From contig NW_021167087.1 of the NCBI RefSeq assembly GCF_003711515.1, positions 1,856,799 to 1,920,798 on the forward strand: a stretch of DNA of 64,000 bases, in the 5' to 3' direction. Below, piece by piece: positions 23,957 to 34,830 of the stretch. The position numbers and the translations under genes were made by a program. Numbering within the stretch: position 1 is the stretch's first letter; each line of letters starts with the position of its first letter. The notes under the pieces are model-generated. The model searched no databases. It worked only from the letters and a program-made list of their open reading frames with translations, and was not told the DNA's origin. This stretch comes from Sodiomyces alkalinus F11. Lineage: Eukaryota; Ascomycota; Sordariomycetes; Glomerellales; Plectosphaerellaceae.

Positions 23957-25289
23957 CTAATCGTACCAGATGGCATTCATACCAAATCCGGGTTCGGGGA
24001 TCCTCAGACGTGCCACGCGGGCGAGGAATTCATCTTGCCAGCGGTAAACCTCGATCCAACCCTCCTGGTCGTCCGTGATGGCGACCCACTCGTCGCTCCA
24101 ATCGCAAGGGGCTACGGCGTTGCTGTGGCCGCCACTAGTCGGGGTAGGGTTCAGGCAGATCTGCTTCTCAATGTCGCCGTTGTCAGCCAGGCGGAAGGCG
24201 GCGATGTAGCCCGTCAGGTCGAAACTGTTGGCGCGGCTGGTGGCGAAGAGGTAGCGGCCCGAGTGGGACAGCTCGCAGACGTCGGCGCGGTACATGGTCC
24301 AGCGGTCGGGGATGCCGGGGGGGATGAGCGGGTAGGAGCGGTGGGTGTAGACGGGCAGCTTGGAGATGGGGTCGACGAGGTAGAGGCACAGGCGGTTGCC
24401 GGCCTCCATCAGGGCGTAGAGGTAGTTGCCGGACGGGTGCATGGCGACCCAGCGGGGGTGGTCGCGGGGGTCGGGGGCGTCGACGGAGCCTACGAGCTCG
24501 AGGGCGCCGGTGGTGGGGTCCTTGCGGTGCGTCCAGAGCTTGTTGGCGCGGAGGTCGGCGGAGTACAGGTACGTCTCGGTCGGGTCGAAGACGGAACCGT
24601 GGATACCAGAGTGGGGGTCGAGGGAAAAGTGTTGGACGGGCTCGGGGGCGAGGGCGCCAGTCTCGGTCACGGGGAAGACGGTGCCGGCGCCTGCATGGTT
24701 ATAGAAGGGGTTCGCGTAGACGGCGTAAGGGGGTTGGCGGGCGGCGAGGAGGAAGATGGCGCGCGTGTTCGTCTCGGAGGAGGACGCCCGGGCTACAAAA
24801 GGGATTTCACGATTAGGTCTAGCGCAATTCATCCAAGGCGTCTCGGGTATGTCCTTCCAAGCAAGGTAGGCGGTAGGCGCTGGAGGCCGTGAGAAATGGG
24901 CGGAGACGTACGATCATGGGTCATAGGATGAGAGGCTTCGTGGACAATCTCAGTCGGGCTCCTGACAGCGTAGCTTGACCATTTCTTCATGGCGGCGCCG
25001 TAGATGTTCTTCTTGGCATGCTGTTTGTTGTGTTCCATGTTAACAACTTCGACCGACTGACTGCTTAAGACTGCACTAGCTGGGGAAGAGGGCGAGGGTC
25101 GGAAGACAGTAATAAGAAAGGCAAGGGGGGCCAAGGGCATACGTCAAAGCTCATCCAGGATATGGCTTCGTCGTGAGCTATCTCAGTACGCTTGACGAGG
25201 GTCAGAGTAAGCTTCTCATCGTCGAAGGCAACGGTGAAGATAGCCCCTGGAGGTGTCCAGGTGCCAACCATAAGGTGGTGTACGGGCAT
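23957..25289 (-). CDS. 3-carboxy-cis,cis-muconate cyclase (lactonizing enzyme)
   Basis: Three exons: 25289..25143, 25020..24912, 24792..23957 (363 residues). It is a seven-bladed propeller enzyme of the beta-ketoadipate pathway that cyclises 3-carboxymuconate, derived from protocatechuate, to carboxymuconolactone. The sequence follows the Neurospora enzyme closely: HHLMVGTWTPPGAIFTV, AKKNIYGAAMKKWSS, NTRAIFLLAARQPPYAVYAN, PTETYLYSADLRANKLWTHR, DHPRWVAMHPSGNYLYAL, SGGHSNAVAPCDWSDEW and the terminal EPGFGMNAIWYD. The ATG at 25289 gives the usual cytosolic length. An in-frame ATG at 25433 would add 48 residues rich in Arg/Ser/Leu and ending RPLHTSSSVK, resembling a mitochondrial presequence. Confidence 0.93.
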
Positions 25290-27234
25290 CTTGACACTCG
25301 ACGAGGTGTGAAGGGGTCGTAATATCGGCGATGGACGATGTGATGATGATGACGCCGGCCAGGACGAGCCGAGTAAGCGACTAGGACAGCCGGAGGTTAG
25401 GATGTTTCGTAAAGTCGGGCGAAGTAAGGGCATGCGTGGCCAGGCCCGAAATTGTCCAACTGTTCAGTTCTATCACGAGGGAACCTCTCGGAGAGGGGAG
25501 AGGGGAGAGGGAAGAGGGGAGAGGGAAGAGGGAAGAGGGAAGAGAGGAGGGATAATGGCACGAGGGAGTATGAGACGAGTGTGTGAACAGGAGGTGTTCC
25601 AAGTCCGGAGTAGCTAAGTAGCTAAGCTTGCTACCTTACAAGACCCTATCGGTAGCAATTAGCGGGTGCGGCGCACACCGGCAAGGCATCGGGGCTCATT
25701 CCAGTGTCTGTCAACATGCGGAGGGCCCAATTGATTCCAAGTCCAGATCTCAAGAGTGGATAGGTCCGATGTCCCATGGGGGGAGGGGTGGAAAACGAAA
25801 AGACGGCATTGGAGTCGGGAGCGTGGGGTTGTGTTGTGTTGAGTAGGTACCATGTACCCATGTACAGGGGGTTCTTGCGATTACCTAAGGTACCTATCTG
25901 CGATTATCTATAGGGGCATATGATTGGTAGCTGGGATGGGAGAATGATGTGAGCTCGCTGGATTCTCCCCCGAAAGATTCCAGAACACCACTGCGACAAG
26001 CTGCACTACCCCGCCAAGTGGGGTTGTTCTAAGACGAGGAGCTCTGAAAAGGTAGGAGGGGCTCATTTAGCTCTCGGGAATTACGGCGGCAAATGTATAT
26101 TCGTGTCATTGTCTTCGTCCTTCCGCTCTATTTCTTTTCTTTTTTTCTTATTTCCTTCGGCTACACTACCGGCATCTTTTTTCTCGATATCTAATCAAAA
26201 TAACAACATAATCATGAGACGATATCACACAATATTGACCGATATGCACCGACAAAACTTTCAGAGCCAGACTGGGATTCAGTAATGGGGGCATCCCTAT
26301 CCCCCACGCAAGTTCGATTTTTTTTTTAAAAAAAATAAGAAAAAAAAATCGGGGAAGAATATTCATCCCTTCGGTGTGGTTCCACCACAGTTTTGAGAGA
26401 TTCTTCTCCCTTGTCATACAAATGCAATGTACCTTGCTTGGGGAAAATGCGGGACATGTTACAAAGTTCCACGTGTGCAATATCAAAGCGACGACATCTA
26501 CGGGGTATGATCTTCAAGGCCAGTTGACAGGTTTGGCCTTGCAGACATCTACACAGTGGAGTATTACGGAGTAGGTACTTTTACTCAAACAGCTCGCCAC
26601 GCTACGTTGTACATGAATCTCTTTCCATCTCGTCCGTGTCAGTGATGGTGAGTGGTCAACAGGAGCCGTCCACCAGAGCCGTGTCGGAGTTCCGACATGC
26701 CGTAAAAAGGTGGGTCCCTGGCTTTATGCGGGGTATTTCCTCCCACTCTCTCCATGAGACGCTACGACTCCGTACGTACTCCGTATTTCGTACACGCCAC
26801 AAAGCGGCCTTGCCCTTCGGCATCGGCTCCCAAGTCGGTCGATCCCCCTAGTACAGATCAGTCATGGAGTCGGTCATGGAGCTGGGGTGGTTGAATTTGA
26901 CACTAACCTAACAGCAGAAACCAGAGAAGCAGGCCATATTCTCGCCTCCCGGGGCCTGGGAATATGGGGGAATGGGGGGGCGGCATGTGTTCTTTGTTTT
27001 TCCCTCCTGTACTTAAGGATCTTCATCTCCGTCCCTGACTTTCCAATCCTACCACCCTCATTTTCTTTCTCTCTCTCCTTATCCGCCTTTGGTCCTTTTT
27101 TCAAGAGCGAGCTTCGAACTTCAGCAAAAAAGCACCTCGAATTTCGGGATTTTGACCTGACCTAGAAATAGGGTTTCAGAACGTCCTGTTCCGGGGATTT
27201 CCTTCTCGTCCTTCCTCACAACCGTTCAGACACC
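25290..27234. other. Shared upstream region of the aromatic-catabolism pair
   Basis: About 1.9 kb between two divergent starts. Visible: a GAGAGGG/GAAGAGG purine tract at 25491-25552, CATGTACCCATGTACAG near 25851-25866, GGTACCT words, and a poly-A/T region at 26319-26349. No gene is supported. Co-regulation of the pair from here is plausible but no specific operator could be identified. Confidence 0.5.
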
Positions 27235-27536
27235 ATGGCTCCCTCCACCAACGGCCAGAACGGCGCCAGCCAGCCCCAGAAGGCGGAGCGTTTCGACCCG
27301 ACCTTTACCCAGCACGTCATCGACACCATGGGTCCCAACGTGACGCCCAGGAACCGACAGCTTTTCACCGCCCTCTTCAAGCACCTGCACGACTTTGCTA
27401 GGGAAGTCGAGCTTTCCGTCGACGAGTGGATGGCCGCCGTCCATTTCGTCAACTCGATCGGCCAGATCTCCACCCCGCAGCGGAATGAGGCCCACCGTGT
27501 CTCTGATATTCTCGGTCTCGAGTCGTACGTCGCGGT

Positions 27537-27567
<31 letters not shown>

Positions 27568-28418
27568 GTGACGTTGTTGTTAGTCTGGCCTATTGGATTA
27601 ATCGCTAACATTTCCTCTTCTCTCTTCTCAGGCTCGTTGACGAGATCGCCAACAAGATCGTGGCCGATGGCGACCTCGACCCCACGTCCTCCTCCATTCT
27701 CGGACCCTTCTGGTCCCCCAACGCCCCCTTCCGCGAGCTCGGCGACACCATCATCCAGAACCCCTGCGAGGGCGGCCGCGTCTGCAAGATGTTCGGCACC
27801 ATCACCGACCTGACCACCGGCAAGGGTATCCCCAACGCCGTCTTCGACATCTGGCAGGCCTCCGCCAACGGCAAATACGACTTCCAGGACCCGGACAACC
27901 AGACGCCCAACAACCTCCGTGGCAAGTTCCGCGCCGACGAGCAGGGCCGCTACTACTTCTACTGCTACCACCCTACCGCCTACAGCCTGCCGAGGGACGG
28001 TCCCAGCTGGAAGCTTCTCAACCTCATGGACCGCCACCCCATGCGCCCTGCCCACATCCACATTATGGTGAGTTTTCCCTTATTTCCCCATCCCTTTTTT
28101 TTTTCTTTTTTAAATCTTTTGGACGGAAGGAGAGGAATCGGAGCCAGATCAAGAGAGAGAACACTAATGCTGACCAAATTTTCTTTTCCCCAATGACAGG
28201 TCACCCACCCCGAGTACAAGGGCTGCACCACGCAGCTGTATCCCAAGGATGACCCCTGGCTGGAGACTGACACCGTCTTCGCCGTCAAGAACGATCTGCT
28301 CTGCGACTTCAAACCCCTGGAGAACGACCCCAAGGCCGAGCTGCAGCTCGAGTACAACGTCTTCCTCGCGCCCAAGGACTACAAGGGCATCTTCGCCAAC
28401 GCCAAGGGGAAGCTGTAG
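27235..28418 (+). CDS. Intradiol ring-cleavage dioxygenase (hydroxyquinol/catechol/protocatechuate type)
   Basis: Three exons: 27235..27524, 27632..28067, 28200..28418 (314 residues). A dioxygenase N-terminal domain (about 20-120) precedes the catalytic domain. Fe(III)-ligand candidates are the Tyr of NGKYDFQDP, a Tyr of [15 protein letters not shown], and the two His of RPAHIHIMV. The string [25 protein letters not shown] resembles hydroxyquinol 1,2-dioxygenases. However, the adjacent divergent gene makes carboxymuconolactone, which would fit a fungal protocatechuate 3,4-dioxygenase of this same fold. Substrate is therefore left open. Intron 1 contains a run of about 29 T (27539-27567). Confidence 0.88.
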
Positions 28419-29930
28419 ATTTAGGATTGGAAAAAAAGGTGAAGGAGCAGCGACGATAGTGGATGGGCGATTTTTTCGTTTTTATTTTTACATTTCTCTA
28501 TTCCATCAGGGTGGGAGGATGATGTGAGTGCTTTTATGCGTCACGACGTGATACCTGTACCGGCTCCATTTCTCTGTTATATATATTTTGCATATACACT
28601 ACTATCTAGAGCGCTTTAAAACTCCGGCTTAGGGGGTTGGATATCTTCAAACGACCATTATATCGGGGGAATCTAGTCGTTACACCTAAACCTACACTTA
28701 CATGCACATTTCTCAGTGATTGCCTTATTTTGGGATAATCAAGGGCTTTCATCATGTCCGTCGTTTTGCGGCCAGCTTGTAATTAGTCGATTGGCCTTCG
28801 CGAACACCCCTACCCCTTCGACGCGTTGTGTTTTCTGTCAAAGGGGTGCACTTAGTTAGCTTGGGACCCGAGTATAATACATTCGTTTATTCCATTGGCG
28901 AGGTACGACGCTACAAAATGGTGGACAGGTAAGTGACGATAATAGCGAAAGCCTTTTTACTTCTGATGTTTTTGAGGCAGAGACGAAGAAGGATACTAAT
29001 TTTCCGAGACAGCAACGACTGCAGAATTCATGCGACGAGAAGACGATAAACGGTTGTTAAGGCGGTGTGATGGTGGGGGGAAAGCGTGGAAAGGGGGGAT
29101 GGGGTTTCATAGACTTATTATCGTCCAAGAAATCACATGAAAAAAGACTAGGTATCTATCCCGTTTCCTTCTCCGCATTAATACCTACTACGTCCCGTAC
29201 GTTTGTTTCTACACGTGTACTGACCCAGAATCAGGGGGAGATCCCGCAAAGATCGGTTGGCGCATACATGTTCACAGTCACCTTCCAAAATAAGGGGGAA
29301 GAGCCGGGGGGTGTTCTCCATACATGTCTATATACATACAAGCGCTGACCGTGACCATGGCGAAGACGGGAAAGCTGAGTACAGGTAGGTAGACTCTCAT
29401 AGGTACGTACTTTGTAATGTACAAAGTACCTAACATGAACCCCAGACCTTTCCCGATTCGGCGCGTGGCAAGGAAAACGTGCCAGGCACTGCGGCATCTA
29501 ACAGGACAGTTGATAACCACCCCTGGTCCGCTTCCTCACCCTTTATCTCCCGTGCCAACTCTCCCCCTCGACGAATCCTTTCGCTTCTTTCAACTCCCTC
29601 GCCCAGAAGCGCATCTGATGGCCTTCTCTCCTCGGACATGGCCGTTGGTGACAAGATCCAATCGGTCCCCTGAGATTGACTTTTGGGGACCATTTCTTCC
29701 AGATGGACGGACGAATACAAGTAGAACCTGCATTAAAGCATGCATGTGGGACGGAGCTCCCCTGCAAAAGATCCTCAGCAGGGCCCTTGAAGGAATAGGA
29801 TGAACGAGCCTACAAATAGGTTGTCGTACCCGACGGGCCAGCTGAAATGGTCCCTTCTAGGTTGGACCTCAATTGGGCTTTTCCGTATCGACTTCCAATT
29901 GACCTGGCCTGATCAACGACCGACGCCAAT
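28419..29930. other. Intergenic, no gene seen
   Basis: About 1.5 kb. AT-rich just after the dioxygenase (28575-28700). Several open frames at 29231-29803 overlap one another on both strands without domain content. Confidence 0.55.
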
Positions 29931-32103
29931 ATGAAGGTCCCTGTCGTTCTCTCGTCCCTTGTCGCCGTTGCCTCAGCTGTCACTGTCGCTGAGATCAACG
30001 GCAACCGCTTCCTATCCCCGCTCCAGGACCAGAATGTCACCGCAGTCGAGGGTCTCGTCCTCGCAAAGGGACCCAACGGCATCTGGATCCGCTCCACCCA
30101 GCCTGACGACGATGATCTGACATCCGAGGCCGTCTACGTCTTCGATCGCAACGTCGGCAGCAGCCTTGCTGTGGGTGATATTATCCAGCTTGACGGCACC
30201 ATCCTTGAATACAGGTGCGAGGCTTTTACTTGCAGGAGAGGCTGTGGGGCTTGCTCAATGGTGTCTCTTTCACCGTAAATGCTAGACTAGACTGACACGA
30301 ACATACAACAAAAGGTCGACCGACACTCACATGTTCCTCACGGAGATCAGCAGACCCCGTAATGTCCAAATCATCTCCCGCAACAGCCCGGTTGTCGCCT
30401 ACGTTGTCGGCGAGGACACCCTGAACCCTCCGACTGAGCAATTCACCGGCTTGGACAACGGTGATGTGTTTGCCGTCCCCAACGACGTTGCTAGACTTTC
30501 TGCTGTAAATCCCGTCCTCGACCCGTCCCAGTATGCCATGGATTTCTGGGAGGCCCTCTGCGGCGAGCTCGTCACCATCAAGAGCCCCGTTGGTGTGACC
30601 CGTCCTAATCAGTACGGTGACACCTGGGTCCTGGGCACTTGGCCTGCAACTGGTCGCAACGAGCATGGTGGTCTCACCATGACCGACAAGGGTGAGTCCC
30701 TACAATCTTCCATGTTTGTGGTCGGATGCGGGATTCTCAGAGGTCCGTCTTGCTGACTAGTAGTCGAAACGTACAAGATGGCAACCCTGAGGCCGTCGTC
30801 ATCGGCACCCCGCTAGATGGCACCCGCAATCCCGAGACCAAGATGGGAGACCAGTTCGCCGACATCACCGGCGTCGTAACCTACGCTTTTGGCTTCTACC
30901 GCATCCTACCCCTGACCGCCATCACCGTCGAGACGCCTGCCTCCAGCGACGCGGAACCCACCACCCTCGAAAGCCGTGGCGACTGCCGTGCCATCACCGT
31001 CGGCTCGTACAACGTTGAGAACCTCTGGACCCAATCAGCCCACCTGTCCGACATCGCCGCCAACATTATCCAGTACATGAAGACTCCCGACCTGATTTTC
31101 GTCCAGGAGGTCCAGGACAACAACGGCCCAACCAACGACGACGTCGCCAGCGCCAACCTCACCCTCGCTGCCCTCACCGCCTCCATCGAGGAACAGAGCG
31201 GCATCCTGTACGACTTCGTCGAGGTCGAGCCCGTCCGTAACCAGGATGGCGGCCAGCCCGGCGGCAACATCCGCAACGCCTACCTCTACCGCCGCGACGT
31301 CATCGAGCTGTATCAGCCCAACCAGGGCGGCAGCACCGATGAAGCTGTCGTCGTCGAGGGTCCCGCCCTCAACTTCAACCCCGGTCGCATCGATATCGGG
31401 AATCCCGCTTGGGACGCCAGCCGCAAACCCCTCGTCGCCGCCTGGCGGGCCATTCGCGGGCCTACGAACAAGCCCTTCTTCACTGTCAACGTGCACAATG
31501 GCTCCAAGGGCGGTTCGTCCCCCTTGCACGGCGATCCTCGCCCTCCCGTCAACAACGGTGTCGACAAGCGCGGAGAGCAAGTCGAGAGCATCGGGGTAAG
31601 TTTGACAGAAGAAAACAAGAAGAAAAGAAGGAAAAAAAGGAAAAAAAGAAGAAGAAAAAAGCCCCTCCTCTGTTTTATCCTGCCATCCTTGTCAGGCTGT
31701 ATTGGCAGAATGCCACACCGTGATCATATTGCTAATTCCTTTCTTTCTCCCCCGATCTGTGTGGCGACAGACCTTCATTGAATCGATCCTCTCTCAAGAC
31801 CCCAAGGCCCGCATCATCGCCGCCGGCGACTTCAACGAGTTCGACTTTGTCCGGCCCCAGGTCCTCCTCCGCGAAAAGTACAACATGACCCATCTCAGCA
31901 CCCACAGCCTGCCCGAGACGGAGCGCTACAGCTACGTTTTCGACATGAACTCGCAGCAGCTCGACCACATCTACGTCAGTCCCGCTCTGGTGAATGAGCA
32001 GGCCAAGATCGAACACATCCACCTGGCTGCGTGGCTCGCTTATCCCGACCTGGTCAGCGACCATGACCCCTTGGTCGCCGTCCTGAACGTGTGCGGCTGC
32101 TAG
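29931..32103 (+). CDS. Secreted endonuclease/exonuclease/phosphatase-family (extracellular nuclease-like) protein
   Basis: Four exons: 29931..30214, 30315..30691, 30778..31595, 31771..32103 (603 residues). An N-terminal signal peptide is evident (MKVPVVLSSLVAVASA). The first ~300 residues resemble the OB-like domain of ExeM-type extracellular nucleases (NVTAVEGLVLAKGPNGIWI). The EEP catalytic domain follows with VGSYNVENLW, FVQEVQDNNG (metal-binding Glu), VNVHNGSKGG, GDFNEFDFV, LDHIYVS and YPDLVSDHDPLVAV (Asp-His pair), all typical of the DNase I/EEP superfamily. Probable role: extracellular DNA or phosphoester hydrolysis for nutrient acquisition (inference). Confidence 0.88.
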
Positions 32104-32429
32104 GGCGGGTGACGGATGTTTGGTGTATGCAGTGTAAACTAATGTAATGGATGTGATGCGACTGGAAGTTGTTGCTGTAGATGAGCCATGGGAACGGATA
32201 CGGCCGGTCATGAGGCAGCAAATACAACGAGCAAGTTGCATGTCCACACATGTTTCCGAAACCTTTTATTCCCCTGTTATATTCTTGTGGTTTCTCCTTG
32301 AAAAAAGCAAAGGCCTCCGCATCCAAGGGCGTGAAAAACAACGTGGACTGATCCAACAGACGCTGGTGTTGAACAAACTCGTAAAAAAGAAGAAAAAAAG
32401 AAGAAGAAAAGGGCAGGGGGGACCCTTTG
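32104..32429. other. Intergenic between convergent genes
   Basis: 326 bases, probably overlapping 3' untranslated regions, with an AAG-rich run at 32383-32410. Nothing else seen. Confidence 0.6.
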
Positions 32430-34168
32430 TCAAAAGTCGTCTTCGTCTTCTTCCTCGCCAGCGTTTCCATCCCCTTCCCCTGAGTCACTACTTTCGTCAT
32501 CCTCTTCTTCAGAATCAGGCATGACTATCCGATTCAAAAAAGTAATCTAGTACGAACGTGTAAGCCCTTGTATGTTCCAGATTGTCCGCATAGTTTCCCC
32601 TTGCATGAGGTAGGACGGGGGACGGCAGAAGACGAGATGGGTGGAGCGCGACAGAAGGAGAAAAGGGGGAACAGAAATTCAAACCCCAAAAAGGGGAGGG
32701 GAAGGGAAGAGGAATGCGGAAAGAAAGGAGAAAAAGACTCACGAAGGGAACCATGGCTTGAATTATTGCAGCCAACCGATCCTGCCCATCATCCCTGGTG
32801 AAAATGTCGTCTTCAACCTTGACCCCGACCGTAAAATTCCGCAGCTTGAGAAGTTCAACGTCACGATGATCGGCAAGGTAGCCCTATCAAAGGCCTTGGT
32901 CAGTCACAACGCAAAGGCAAGAGGGGAGGCAGAGAAGAGGGCGGAAAAAATAAGAAGAAGAAAAGGGGGCAGAACTGCATCAAAATGCCAAACAGACCTT
33001 CGGCTTCGTCTTGAGCGCATTGCTCTGGTTCCCCGCAGCAAAAGCTTTCAGAGCGGCCTCCTGGTCGTCCTCATGCTCGTCGCTCCTCCCCCACCCGCCG
33101 CCACCAGCCTTCGTCGCCTTTGATTTCTGCTTCTGCTTCTGCTTTTGTTTCTGTTTCGGCTTCCCACCCATCCGTTGCGCGAAGAAAGTCCGCTTGAACC
33201 GCTCATCGTTCAGCACCCTGCGCCACCGCCGTGGCCTCTCGTCGATGCTGGCACGGAGAGCCTGCACCTGCGAGGCCGGAGGGTGCCACAGCCCGCCGCC
33301 CATGAAGCAGTTCCCGCCCGGCTCGACGTGGAGGTAGTAACACGCATACGGGCCTTTGCGCCCTGTGCGGGACCAGGCGGCCGAGAAGTGCGGCTGTGGA
33401 GTGAATTCAGCGCACGGAGCAGAGAGTAGATTACCCGAGACAGGATTTTCCCCGGTGATGCCATGATATTTATGGTCTCAAAAGGATCCGCAGCATATCT
33501 TTACACACCTTATACGGAGTGGGATCCTTGGTAAAGCGAATATCGCGATAAATGCGGAAAATGACGTCCCTGGGCGGCAGTTCCGGGATGGTCTCGTCCG
33601 CCTCGATGACCTTGGTCGTGAAAGTCTCAACGAAAGACTCCCAGTCCTTCAAGGCGCGGCGGAACTCGCCATTGTGACCTAAGGGTCGTAATTCATGCGT
33701 TCTTGTCAGCTAAAATAAACGGACACTTTTTTTTCTTCTTCACGTCAGGAGAAAAAGCCCAAGGTTATGGGGTATCGGGACGGATTCACTCTTCAACCAC
33801 ACCCTCCTGTTATTTTCTTTCAGATCTCGAAGGAACAACAAGGTATTTTTATGCAGCCTCGTGTCCTCGTACTCAACCCCGTCAAGCTCGCGGAGTTTCT
33901 CCAAGGGCAACACAATCACTCGTGGCCGTTCGTCTTCGTTTTGGTCCTCGAGCTGTTCTTCCTCGCCGTCATACTCCTCGTCTGCGCCCCTCACCGCATC
34001 CTTCTCTCCCTCGCTGGCCCCTTCATTAGCATAATCGTCATCTTGCTGCCCTTCTAGATCGTCGTTATCTTCAAAGTACACGCTTTTCTTGGGTGTGCTT
34101 GAGATGCGCCGAGAACGTCGTCGGGGTGTTTCATCGACAACCGAAGATGCCGCGCGCTTCCGTGGCAT
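32430..34168 (-). CDS. DUF2461-family protein
   Basis: Five exons: 34168..33790, 33678..33509, 33393..32998, 32883..32743, 32546..32430 (400 residues). The basic/acidic N-terminus (PRRRSRRISS, EDNDDLEGQQDDDYANEGAS) looks nuclear. The conserved module runs from TLLFLRDLKENNRRVWLKSH through NGEFRRALKDWESF, FRIYRDIRFTKDPTPYKPHF, SAAWSRTGRKGPYACYYLHV, GGNCFMGGGLWHP, ALKTKPKGYLADHRDVELL and RNFTV, in the order expected for DUF2461/TIGR02453. Exon 3 contains a K/Q tract (KPKQKQKQKQKQKSK) not usual in the family. The C-terminus is acidic. The function of the family is unknown. Confidence 0.88.
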
Positions 34169-34830
34169 TATGGCGTTCTTGGGGGTGGCACCGAAAGGAA
34201 AGTGAAATAATGTTTTGAAATACTGCCAGTTAATTTCTTAGTATCTCGTGGAGGCGGGTCGAATACATGGGCTGAGCACTCGAGCCTCAAATGCGTGACG
34301 GTGATGTGATTGCGTCATGATCCAACGCGGGTAATCACCAAAGGACGCGAGAGGCAATGGTAGGATAACGCGAGTAACACGTAATCACGTGATGTTAACC
34401 TTGCGTTCATTATTAATCATGACGTTTCTGCCGATCGGAATATCTAAGGTACCTTAGGTAATGCTTGATTGAGTACACCGGAGAAGGTACCCGCCCATCA
34501 TCGTCGTCCAGAGAGGCACGGTGCTCGCTGTCGAGCGGTTCCTTTACCATGTTTCTTCTCCATCAGTGTATTTAATATCAGTTAAGCAAAGGGTTTTCGT
34601 GCCTATTGAACTGGGTATCCTCCTATCCTCCTTTTAAGACGCCGTTGGATAATTTGCAGAGAGCAACCATTCTGGTGACTCTGGCAAGTGACATGTCGAG
34701 ACAACCCAACCACAGAATTCGACTGGCACCACAAACCAACACCGTCCCAATTTTTTTATTTTTTTTTAAACCCCCCCAATTCACCACTGCCCTTTTCAAG
34801 CCATCGTTGAGGATCAAACATGACCCATCA
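34169..34830. other. Intergenic, no gene seen
   Basis: About 660 bases upstream of the DUF2461 gene and downstream of the C2H2 regulator. It includes CTAAGGTACCTTAGG at about 34444-34458, one of the window's recurrent palindromes. Confidence 0.6.

Noticed and set aside
23609..24892. 427-codon open frame on the + strand
   Set aside because: Antisense shadow of the carboxymuconate cyclase; its Val/Gly-rich product mirrors the codons of the real gene.
27216..28061. 281-codon antisense frame over the dioxygenase
   Set aside because: Crosses the poly-T intron as a lysine run and mirrors conserved dioxygenase codons.
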